Positions 1-7,092 of a stretch of 12,120 nucleotides of DNA are shown piece after piece. Positions within the stretch are counted from its first letter, which is position 1, and each line of letters begins with the position of its first letter. A program made the translations under genes and the position numbers. The notes under the pieces were generated by a model. It worked only from the letters and a program-made list of their open reading frames with translations, did no database searches and was not told the origin of the DNA. This DNA comes from Porticoccaceae bacterium (lineage in GTDB: Bacteria > Pseudomonadota > Gammaproteobacteria > Pseudomonadales > Porticoccaceae): the NCBI GenBank assembly GCA_030590275.1, contig JAUUYV010000014.1, positions 1 to 12,120 on the forward strand. Reading direction: 5' to 3'.

Positions 1-2759
1 AACCCGAAACCAGCTTTGAAATCGAGCTTCGAAAAACCCTCAACCATCAACTTCGCGAAATCGAAGAACCCGAAAAAGAAAACTGTTTGGCCCAAACCCT
101 CCGGCACTACCGCAACCGCGAATTGTTGCGCGTTGTGTGGCGCGATTTAAGTCGGCAAGCCGATTTACTTGAGACTACACGAGACTTATCAGCCCTTGCG
201 GATGCCTGTATCCGTTGTAGCCTGGAAATACTCCATCCCATAGCCTGTGCCCAGTGGGGAGAACCCGTAGGCCGTAATAACGGTACGCTTCAACAGCTGA
301 TAGTTATCGCTATGGGTAAGCTGGGTGCCGGAGAATTAAATTTATCCTCAGACATAGACCTGATCTTTGCCTATCCGGAAGAAGGCGAGACCCAGGGCGG
401 CAAAAAAGCCTTGAGCAATCAGGAGTTTTTCACCCGCCTGGGACAAAAACTGATTAAAGCTCTGGACCTGATCACTGCAGATGGCTTTGTGTTTCGAGTC
501 GATATGCGTCTACGGCCTTACGGACAGAGTGGGGCGCTGGTCTACAGTTTCGATGCTCTGGAAGAATATTACCAAACCCAGGGTCGTGCGTGGGAGCGCT
601 ACGCGATGATTAAGGCCCGAGTAATGACCGGCGAGCTGGCCACGCGCGAACAACTGGCATCCATGTTGCGCTCGTTCACCTTCCGCAAATACATCGATTT
701 CACGGCGATTGAGTCCCTACGGGATATGAAAGCTTTGATCAACCGCGAAGTCGGCCGCAAAGGTAAAACCGAGGATGTAAAACTTGGCGCCGGAGGTATT
801 CGAGAAGTGGAGTTTATCGCCCAGGCCTTCCAGCTAATCAGGGGCGGAAAGGATCCGCGTTTTCAACCCCCCCAACTTAAACATATCCTAAACTTACTTA
901 AGGAGGATGAGTTGTTGCCGACGGAAGCCGTCGACCAACTCTGGAATGCCTACCAATTTTTACGCAATACCGAGCACGCATTACAGGCCTGGCGTGACCA
1001 GCAAACCCAGGCCCTGCCCAGCGACGACGAAGGTCGTGACCGAATTGCTGCATTGATGGCCTGCGCAAACAAAGAAGAGTTTTCCTCCGTTCTTGATCAG
1101 CACCGTCAGGCAGTACGTCGAATATTTGATCAGGTGGCAGCACCCGAGAACGAGGACAGCGATGGCGATTCATCAACCAATGAACCCGCAATAACTGTCT
1201 GGCAACTATCGGCAACATCGCTTACAGATTCCACCAATGATGCAGAAAACGAATCCATCCGGCTTACGGCCCAGGCTGAGCTACGCTCTTTGGGCTACGT
1301 CGATGACGAGTCTACGTTCAAGCGACTGCAAGACTTGCATACCAGTCGTGACGTTACTGCCATGCAACAGGATGTTCGTGGTCGGCTAGATGCCTTGATG
1401 CCCTTGCTAATCGCCGATTGCGGCAGTGATAAAGCACAAGCTTACGATACCTCTGGCAAAGTACTGTGCCGGGTAGTGGCCATTATCGAAGCGGTCGTTC
1501 GCCGTAGTGTTTATCTGGTCTTACTGATAGAAAACCCGGGCGCCCGCCAGCAAGTGGTACAACTTTGCGCGGCCAGCCCCTGGGTAGCGAGCGAGCTTGC
1601 ACGCTACCCCGCCTTACTGGATGAACTGCTCGATACCCGGACTTTATATACACCTCCAGAACGAGAACTGATCGCAGACGAGCTACGACAACAAATGCTA
1701 CGTATTCCACTTGACGACCTGGAAGCGCAGATGGATGCCCTACGTTATTTCCGCCGCGCCCACGGACTTCGCGTTGCAGCCTGTGAAATCATTGGTGCTC
1801 TGCCTTTAATGAAAGTAAGTGATTATCTGAGCTGGTTAGCAGAAGTTATTCTGGATAACGTGCTGGCAATGGCCTGGCGGCAAATGGTAGAACGCCACGG
1901 TAAGCCCCGGTCGAATACAGATACACCGCCAGATTTTTTGATTGTAGGATATGGCAAACTGGGTGGACTTGAATTAGGACACGGGTCGGATCTCGATCTG
2001 GTGTTTATCCACGACGGAGACTCATCCCTCGCCACCGATGGTGAACGTCCCATCGACAACGAAACATTTTTTGCCCGCCTGGGTCAGCGAATCATTCATA
2101 TTTTAAGTGCCCGCACCGCTTCCGGCACCCTCTATGAGATCGATATGCGCCTGCGGCCCTCCGGCGCCTCTGGTTTATTAGTGAGCTCCCTGGTGGCCTT
2201 TGAAAAATATCAGCTAGAGAGCGCGTGGACCTGGGAACATCAGGCCCTGGTACGAGCAAGGCCGATAAACGGCAGTGAGACGCTGGCGACTCGTTTTAAT
2301 GAGTTGCGCGTCTCAGTGCTAAGCCGGGAGCGGGATCTGGCTAGCTTGAAAAACGACGTTATTAATATGCGGGACAAGATGCGCTCCCAGTTGAGTATGG
2401 CCGGAAATGAAAATAAAAACCGCCTGAAAGCAGGTGACTTTGACCTTAAACAGGATGCCGGTGGTATCGTAGACATCGAATTTATGGTTCAATTCACGGT
2501 TCTGGCTCAGTCCCATAGCCACCCCGAGTTGACGCGTTGGACCGATAATATACGCATACTCGGCGACCTCTCTGAACTAGGACTGTTGTCGCCCCAGCAA
2601 GCGGATAGTTTGTGCGAAGCCTACAAGGCCTATCGCGCAGCGGGGCATCGACGGCAGTTGCAACAGGAAACCGTTGTGGTCCCGGCGACAGAGTTTACAG
2701 AGGAGCGGTCAGCAGTCGTTGCGGCCTGGGCGCATTTATTGCTTAACGAAGCGTGTTAA
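1..2759 (+). CDS. glnE: Bifunctional glutamine synthetase adenylyltransferase / adenylyl-removing enzyme (5' end missing)
   Basis: GlnE sets glutamine synthetase activity in the cytoplasm by adding AMP to a tyrosine of GlnA (C-terminal half) and removing it (N-terminal half), under PII control. The frame is already open at position 3 and has about 919 codons here, against roughly 950-980 for the family, so only a short N-terminal piece lies outside the window; the TTG at 87 is an internal Leu codon. The two nucleotidyltransferase halves are both visible. The first has GKLGAGELNLSSDIDL, with its metal-binding Asp pair at 351-353 and 357-359. The second has GKLGGLELGHGSDLDL, with its Asp pair at 1989-1991 and 1995-1997. 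Each is followed by the related helical-domain signature, GAGGIREVEF near 790 and DAGGIVDIEF near 2455. An acidic, Ser/Thr-rich linker lies around 1140-1260. The stop is TAA at 2757. No frameshift was seen. Identification is very secure. Confidence 0.97.
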   Translation, partial: PETSFEIELRKTLNHQLREIEEPEKENCLAQTLRHYRNRELLRVVWRDLSRQADLLETTRDLSALADACIRCSLEILHPIACAQWGEPVGRNNGTLQQLIVIAMGKLGAGELNLSSDIDLIFAYPEEGETQGGKKALSNQEFFTRLGQKLIKALDLITADGFVFRVDMRLRPYGQSGALVYSFDALEEYYQTQGRAWERYAMIKARVMTGELATREQLASMLRSFTFRKYIDFTAIESLRDMKALINREVGRKGKTEDVKLGAGGIREVEFIAQAFQLIRGGKDPRFQPPQLKHILNLLKEDELLPTEAVDQLWNAYQFLRNTEHALQAWRDQQTQALPSDDEGRDRIAALMACANKEEFSSVLDQHRQAVRRIFDQVAAPENEDSDGDSSTNEPAITVWQLSATSLTDSTNDAENESIRLTAQAELRSLGYVDDESTFKRLQDLHTSRDVTAMQQDVRGRLDALMPLLIADCGSDKAQAYDTSGKVLCRVVAIIEAVVRRSVYLVLLIENPGARQQVVQLCAASPWVASELARYPALLDELLDTRTLYTPPERELIADELRQQMLRIPLDDLEAQMDALRYFRRAHGLRVAACEIIGALPLMKVSDYLSWLAEVILDNVLAMAWRQMVERHGKPRSNTDTPPDFLIVGYGKLGGLELGHGSDLDLVFIHDGDSSLATDGERPIDNETFFARLGQRIIHILSARTASGTLYEIDMRLRPSGASGLLVSSLVAFEKYQLESAWTWEHQALVRARPINGSETLATRFNELRVSVLSRERDLASLKNDVINMRDKMRSQLSMAGNENKNRLKAGDFDLKQDAGGIVDIEFMVQFTVLAQSHSHPELTRWTDNIRILGDLSELGLLSPQQADSLCEAYKAYRAAGHRRQLQQETVVVPATEFTEERSAVVAAWAHLLLNEAC

Positions 2760-2839
2760 TAACGTGGAAGTCCGGCAGACTAACACCGCAAAGTTAAAAA
2801 GCACCTGGATTTAAGTCATGAATATAAGAGGTAAATTTA

Positions 2840-3769
2840 ATGTCGTTTGCTGATCGCGACGGTTTTATCTGGTTTGATGGTGAGCTTGTTCCCTGGCGGG
2901 AAGCGAAAGTTCACGTGCTTACTCATACCCTGCACTATGGCATGGGTGTGTTCGAGGGCGTACGCGCCTACGACACCGAAAGTCATGGCACCTCAATTTT
3001 TCGACTTGAAGATCACACCAACCGCCTGTTTAATTCCGCAAAAATTGTCGGTATGGAGTTGCCGTTTGATCGCGATACGCTAAATGCTGCGCAGCTTCAG
3101 GTAGTACGGGAAAACAAACTCAAAGAAGCTTATATTCGACCCATGGCGTTTTTGGGTTCAGAGGGTATGGGTTTGCGTGCAGATGCCCTGCGGACCCATG
3201 TGATAGCTGCCTCGTGGGAATGGCCATCCTATATGAGTCCCGAAGCGCTGGAGCAAGGTATTCGCATTCGAGTCTCGTCCTATACTCGCCATCACGTCAA
3301 CATCACCATGTGTAAAGCGAAAGCCAATGGCAACTACATTAACTCTATGATGGCTCTACGCGAAGCACTCGATTGCGGGTACGATGAAGCTTTAATGCTG
3401 GATCCCGAAGGTTATGTTGCCGAGGGCAGCGGCGAAAATTTTTTTATAGTGAATCGCGGGATTATTTATACCCCGGAACTGACCTCCTGTCTCGACGGTA
3501 TTACCCGCGATACCATTATTCAATTAGCTCACGAGTGTGATTACGAAGTCCGCGAAAAACGTATTACTCGCGATGAAGTCTATATAGCGGATGAAGCATT
3601 TTTTACCGGCACGGCCGCAGAAGTTCTTCCGATTCGGGAACTGGATGAAAGACCGATTGGCAGTGGCGCTCGTGGCCCAATCACCGAAAAATTACAATCA
3701 CTGTATTTTGACGCAGTTCGCGGTCGCTTAAAAAATCATGCAGAGTGGTTGGCGCCAGTTAACGCTTAA
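2840..3769 (+). CDS. ilvE: Branched-chain amino acid aminotransferase (class IV, PLP-dependent)
   Basis: This enzyme carries out the last step of valine, leucine and isoleucine synthesis, moving the amino group of glutamate to the 2-oxo acids. The protein has 309 residues, a normal length for the family. The Schiff-base lysine is K161 in AKANGNYINS. The cofactor-binding stretch YVAEGSGENFF contains E195, and the N-terminal LHYGMGVFEGVRAYD and C-terminal DEVYIADEAFFTGTAAEV are typical of the bacterial enzyme. The ATG at 2840 is preceded by AAGAGGT at 2826-2832, a good ribosome binding site at normal spacing. The gene lies 80 bases after glnE and 86 before waaF, the same neighbours as I recall in Pseudomonas. 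No terminator was seen after glnE, so readthrough is possible. A D-amino acid aminotransferase is a related alternative but fits the motifs less well. Confidence 0.96.
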   Translation: MSFADRDGFIWFDGELVPWREAKVHVLTHTLHYGMGVFEGVRAYDTESHGTSIFRLEDHTNRLFNSAKIVGMELPFDRDTLNAAQLQVVRENKLKEAYIRPMAFLGSEGMGLRADALRTHVIAASWEWPSYMSPEALEQGIRIRVSSYTRHHVNITMCKAKANGNYINSMMALREALDCGYDEALMLDPEGYVAEGSGENFFIVNRGIIYTPELTSCLDGITRDTIIQLAHECDYEVREKRITRDEVYIADEAFFTGTAAEVLPIRELDERPIGSGARGPITEKLQSLYFDAVRGRLKNHAEWLAPVNA

Positions 3770-3794
3770 TACCAGTTAGCGGCAAGGATAAGTC

Positions 3795-3869
3795 ATGCTG
3801 CTAATAGAGCAGCCTTTTGGATTAGATGACCGGCAGATAGTCTATTGGGAAATCAATGAACTCAGCTAG
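3795..3869 (+). CDS. Possible 24-codon leader reading frame overlapping the waaF start
   Basis: A short frame begins at ATG 3795 and ends at TAG 3867-3869, overlapping the first 14 bases of waaF in another frame. It is preceded by AAGGA at 3784-3788 with a 6-base spacer, a better ribosome binding site than waaF has itself (GGGA at 3847-3850). The peptide would begin MLLIEQPFGLDD and matches no family I recognise. If translated, ribosomes finishing at 3869 could restart at the waaF ATG at 3856, coupling the two. A frame of this size can easily arise by chance, so this is only a candidate. Confidence 0.3.
   Translation: MLLIEQPFGLDDRQIVYWEINELS
3797..3813 (+). promoter_or_regulatory. Small hairpin in the ilvE-waaF gap
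   Basis: GCTGCT (3797-3802) and AGCAGC (3808-3813) form a perfect 6-bp stem with the 5-base loop AATAG, followed by CTTTTGG. The T run is only four bases and the stem is short, so it would be a weak intrinsic terminator at best. It starts just after the ATG of the 24-codon frame and could equally modulate its translation. The function is not established. Confidence 0.3.
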
Positions 3870-4911
3870 TGCGACACGCACTAAGATTTTGATTGTTGGT
3901 CCATCCTGGGTTGGGGATATGGTGATGTCCCAGGCGCTGTTTATCGTCCTTAAGCAGCGTTATCCGGATTGCCGTATTACCGTTTTGGCCCCCGCCTGGA
4001 GTCGTCCTTTACTGGAACGGATGCCCGAAGTCGATGCCGCTGTGGATATGCCGATTGGTCACGGCAAGCTTGAACTCGGGGCGCGTATGGAGCTGGGTCG
4101 TAAGCTAGCCGGCCAAAACTATGACTGGGCCATCGTCCTGCCCAATTCATTCAAATCAGCCCTGATCCCTGCATTTGCTGGTATACCTTTGCGTACCGGT
4201 TGGCGCGGTGAAATGCGCTTCTGGTTGCTTAACGACATCCGTTTACTCATTAAAGACAAATATCCGCTAATGGTGGAGCGTTTTGTAGCACTGGCTTTTC
4301 CACCACAACATAAGCTTTCAAAGACACTATCAAGGCCAAGCTTACAAGTGGATAGTGCACGGGTGGCAGCCTTACGAAAGCAATTAAAGCTGGGCAGTGA
4401 TAAACCGGTATTGGTACTTTGCCCAGGGGCTGAGTTTGGCCCCTCCAAACGCTGGCCAGAGACGCACTATACCGAGGTGGCGGCTGAGATGATCAAGCGT
4501 GGCTGGCAAGTCTGGCTGCTAGGTTCGGAGCGGGATCAGCCCGTTGCTCAAAATATAGTGGAGGGTTTGCCAAAGTCCGCGCAGCACAACAGTGTTAACC
4601 TTGCCGGTCTTACGGTACTAGCCGACGCCATTGATCTATTATCGAGTGCTAATCTCGTGATCAGTAATGATTCTGGTTTGATGCACGTTGCAGCTGCGCT
4701 GGGCCGCCCGCTGGCGGTCATTTATGGCTCTACTTCACCGGGCTTTACACCGCCACTAGGCGAACAGGTAGAGATACTTTCGATTCCAGTAGATTGTGGG
4801 CCCTGTTTTAAGCGGGAATGTCCCAAAGGCCATTTAAAGTGTCTCAATGACCTCAAACCCGATAGAGTTCTGGCGGCTACGGATCGCTTGTTGAACCCAG
4901 CTCCCCAATGA
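3856..4911 (+). CDS. waaF: ADP-heptose:LPS heptosyltransferase II
   Basis: WaaF is a GT9-family transferase on the cytoplasmic face of the inner membrane. It moves L-glycero-D-manno-heptose from ADP-heptose onto heptose I of the LPS inner core. The 351-residue protein begins with the usual ILIVGPSWVGDMVMSQ, containing the conserved acidic residue D21. The nucleotide-sugar site is seen in PGAEFGPSKRWP (K198) and SNDSGLMHVAAALGRP (D272). GPSWVGDMVMSQ and PGAEFGPSKRWP mark it as heptosyltransferase II rather than I. A cysteine cluster near the C-terminus (C314, C317, C322, C329) matches what I recall of Pseudomonas WaaF but is absent from the E. coli enzyme as I remember it. The ATG at 3856 has a modest GGGA at 3847-3850, and an in-frame stop at 3838 limits extension. 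Its stop overlaps the waaG start in ATGA. Confidence 0.95.
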   Translation: MNSASATRTKILIVGPSWVGDMVMSQALFIVLKQRYPDCRITVLAPAWSRPLLERMPEVDAAVDMPIGHGKLELGARMELGRKLAGQNYDWAIVLPNSFKSALIPAFAGIPLRTGWRGEMRFWLLNDIRLLIKDKYPLMVERFVALAFPPQHKLSKTLSRPSLQVDSARVAALRKQLKLGSDKPVLVLCPGAEFGPSKRWPETHYTEVAAEMIKRGWQVWLLGSERDQPVAQNIVEGLPKSAQHNSVNLAGLTVLADAIDLLSSANLVISNDSGLMHVAAALGRPLAVIYGSTSPGFTPPLGEQVEILSIPVDCGPCFKRECPKGHLKCLNDLKPDRVLAATDRLLNPAPQ

Positions 4912-6047
4912 AGCTGGCATTTTGTTTATATAAGTATTTCCCCTATGGCGGCTTACAACGGGATTTTTTACGTATTGCCATGGTTTGCAAATCGCGTGGA
5001 CATCAGATTCAGGTGTTTACCCTATCGTGGCAGGGTGACAGGCCCGAAGGCTTCGATATTCAGGTGATCGCTAAAAAAGGCATTTCGAGCCCCACTCGTT
5101 ATCGCCACTTCTACCGTAAAGTAAAAGCAGAGTTAGCCGCTAATCCAGTAGATGTCATTGTGGGTTTTAATAAAATGCCCGGGCTGGATATCTACTATGC
5201 TGCGGATCCTTGCTACGCCCATAAGGCGCGATATTTGCGTAGTGCCGTATATCGGTTAACATCCAGGTATCGACATTTTACTCGCTATGAAGAAGCCGTA
5301 TTCGACGCAGATGGACCGGAAATTTTACTGATATCGGAACAACAAAAACCCCTGTTTCAGCAATTTTACGGTACCGGGGAAGAGCGTTTTCATCTTTTAC
5401 CCCCCGGCATCGATAGAAGCCGCTGTGCACCGGATAATGTGGAAGAAATAAGACGGGGTTTCAGGCAGGAGTTTAACTTGGAGAGAAAGGATCTTCTGCT
5501 TTTGTTGATCGGCTCCGGCTTCAAAACCAAAGGACTAGACCGAGTTTTAATAGCCATAAAAAACTTGCCGAAACCATTCCGCGCCAATGTTAAATTGATG
5601 GTGATAGGACAGGATGACCCCGCTTTGTTCCAGCGGGAAGCTAAAAAGCTGGGTATCGCCGATCGGGTCCAATTCTTCAGTGGCCGGGATGATATCCCTC
5701 GGTTTCTCCAGGGGGCCGATCTACTGGTTCATCCGGCTTACAGTGAAAATACCGGTACGGTAATTTTAGAGGCCCTGGTCGCGGGACTTCCGGTATTAAC
5801 GACAGCGAACTGCGGTTACGCGCATTTTGTCGAAGAATCGGGAGGTGGCTGTATTGCTGCGGAACCCTACCAGGCCAACAATTTTGAAAACTTATTACTC
5901 TCCTTATTACAAACCTTACAAACAGGTACTAGTTCATTACGAACAAGCGCTCTGGCATGGGCTAGGACGGCCGATATATACGGCTTACCACAGCGTGCGA
6001 GCGAACTCATTGAAAGTTTAGGTGCAGCGCGGCGGAATCAAATCTAA
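4908..6047 (+). CDS. waaG: LPS core glycosyltransferase WaaG (GT4, retaining)
   Basis: WaaG adds the first outer-core sugar to heptose II. It is a UDP-glucose transferase in E. coli, while in Pseudomonas-type cores the sugar may be a hexosamine, so the donor here is not certain. The 379-residue protein opens with AFCLYKYFPYGGLQRDF, nearly identical to E. coli WaaG as I recall it. It also carries VGFNKMPGLDIYYAAD (D100), LPPGID, the phosphate-binding K208 in the FKTKGLDR region, and the EX7E motif of GT4 enzymes (E280 and E288 in ENTGTVILE). The fold is two Rossmann domains, with the donor site in the C-terminal half. The ATG lies inside the waaF stop (ATGA, 4908-4911) with no separate ribosome binding site, which indicates translational coupling. 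The stop overlaps the waaP start in TAATG. Confidence 0.94.
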   Translation: MKLAFCLYKYFPYGGLQRDFLRIAMVCKSRGHQIQVFTLSWQGDRPEGFDIQVIAKKGISSPTRYRHFYRKVKAELAANPVDVIVGFNKMPGLDIYYAADPCYAHKARYLRSAVYRLTSRYRHFTRYEEAVFDADGPEILLISEQQKPLFQQFYGTGEERFHLLPPGIDRSRCAPDNVEEIRRGFRQEFNLERKDLLLLLIGSGFKTKGLDRVLIAIKNLPKPFRANVKLMVIGQDDPALFQREAKKLGIADRVQFFSGRDDIPRFLQGADLLVHPAYSENTGTVILEALVAGLPVLTTANCGYAHFVEESGGGCIAAEPYQANNFENLLLSLLQTLQTGTSSLRTSALAWARTADIYGLPQRASELIESLGAARRNQI

Positions 6048-6862
6048 TGCAATTATATCTAGCCGATACTCTCGCTCGAATCTGGGCCGATTGTGACCCC
6101 TTTGAGAAAGCTGAGCAGTTACAGGGGGAAGTTTACCGCTCACTTGATGGCCGTACCACGCTACGTTTCGACCTGGAGGATCGGGGATATTTCATTAAAA
6201 TTCACCGCGGTATCGGCGTCGCTGAAATCCTCAAAAACCTGGTACGCCTACGAGCACCAGTATTAGGGGCCGATAACGAATGGAAGGGGATAAACCGCCT
6301 GCACGAGCTCGGCATAGCTACCATGACAGCCGTAGGTTTCGGGAGCCGGGGTTTTAATCCGGCACGGAGGCTTTCCTTTCTTGTTACCGAAGCATTGGAA
6401 CCTAGCACAAGCCTGGAAGAGTATTTTTCCGGTGATCAGCTTACCCGCATTGGGATTGCTGAACGCAGACGTCTGATTCGTAAACTTGCCACCATCACCC
6501 GAACCTTGCACCAAAATGGAATCAATCACCGCGATTATTATCTCTGCCATTTCCTGCTGGATGAATCCGATCAGTATACTGGTGTCCCGCCTTCTCAGCG
6601 GCCGATCTACCTGATTGACCTGCACCGGATGCAGCTGAGAAAGCATCTCCCGAGGCGATGGCGCATTAAGGATCTGGCCAGCTTGTGCTATTCCGCGAGG
6701 CAAGTGGGTTTTACTGCGCGGGATGAGTTATGTTTTCTTGCTGCCTACGAAGATGTGAACCTCAGTGAAGCGTACGGGAGAGCTATGAAACAATGGGATC
6801 TGGTAAAAGCGAAAGCTTCAGCTTTGTATCAAAAAGGTGTCAAGAAGGGCTATCACCCCTAG
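6047..6862 (+). CDS. waaP: LPS core heptose I kinase WaaP
   Basis: WaaP is a eukaryotic-type sugar kinase in the cytoplasm that phosphorylates O4 of heptose I in the LPS inner core. The phosphate helps hold the outer membrane together through divalent cations, and in Pseudomonas the gene is reported to be essential. The protein has 271 residues, close to the usual 265-270. Visible elements are the ATP-binding lysine K51 in YFIKIHRG, the family stretch RAPVLGADNEWKGINRL, the catalytic loop INHRDYYLCHFLL with D163 as the catalytic Asp, and IDLHR with the metal-binding D191. The ATG shares one base with the waaG stop, so translation follows waaG directly. The neighbours and full-length similarity to E. 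coli WaaP leave little doubt. No terminator was seen after the TAG at 6860-6862. Confidence 0.95.
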   Translation: MQLYLADTLARIWADCDPFEKAEQLQGEVYRSLDGRTTLRFDLEDRGYFIKIHRGIGVAEILKNLVRLRAPVLGADNEWKGINRLHELGIATMTAVGFGSRGFNPARRLSFLVTEALEPSTSLEEYFSGDQLTRIGIAERRRLIRKLATITRTLHQNGINHRDYYLCHFLLDESDQYTGVPPSQRPIYLIDLHRMQLRKHLPRRWRIKDLASLCYSARQVGFTARDELCFLAAYEDVNLSEAYGRAMKQWDLVKAKASALYQKGVKKGYHP

Positions 6863-7092
6863 CAGGAACCTGGTACGAACCTCACTCAAATCGAAGTGAT
6901 GAAGGACTGCCCATATTATCCATTTAGACAGTGCCCTTGATTATACTGGGGTAAACACCGTCTAGATGCATGCGATAAACACTTACTGAGAAAGGTGGCT
7001 AATTGTTTTGGTGGGAGAGAGAGTGATCGGCGGTGGGCGTTTTCTATGTGCCATCGGTAGGTTAATTTTTAGGCCCCAAATTAATTTGAACC
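6863..7092 (+). other. Intergenic leader region ahead of the two-domain kinase gene
   Basis: This 230-base gap breaks the otherwise overlapping core-gene run. It contains no long reading frame and no intrinsic terminator. Two purine-rich ribosome-binding-like sites occur: AAGGTGG at 6992-6998 and GGGAGAGAGA from 7013. The first precedes a 7-codon frame from TTG 7003 with two adjacent Trp codons. The second precedes a 25-codon frame from GTG 7023 that ends at TGA 7098-7100, inside the next gene. A TATACT at 6942-6947 resembles a -10 box, but no well-spaced -35 box was found. Confidence 0.4.
7062..7088 (+). promoter_or_regulatory. AT-rich hairpin and 12-bp palindrome at the kinase start
   Basis: TTAATTT (7062-7068) pairs perfectly with AAATTAA (7078-7084) across a 9-base loop. 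The right arm also sits in a perfect 12-bp palindrome, CAAATTAATTTG (7077-7088), that ends four bases before the ATG at 7093. It occupies the place where a ribosome binding site would be expected, and none is present. It could be a DNA-binding site for a dimeric regulator or an RNA structure governing initiation. Either reading is inference. Confidence 0.35.

Noticed and set aside
898..2522. Several open frames of 67-106 codons on the - strand inside glnE
   Set aside because: They lie opposite a well-conserved gene, resemble no protein family and contain compositions typical of antisense shadows.
2818..2853. 11-codon frame overlapping the ilvE start
   Set aside because: It is very short and has only a weak upstream ribosome binding site, while ilvE has a good one of its own; probably chance.
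3797..3820. Intrinsic terminator between ilvE and waaF
   Set aside because: The stem is only 6 bp and the T run four bases, so it was listed as a small hairpin and not called a terminator.
6263..6703. 146-codon frame on the - strand within waaP
   Set aside because: It is opposite the WaaP catalytic region, with no family resemblance and no ribosome binding site that stands out.
6925..6947. TAGACA and TATACT as a -35/-10 promoter pair
   Set aside because: Each resembles its consensus, but the spacing is only 11 bases, too short for a sigma-70 promoter.
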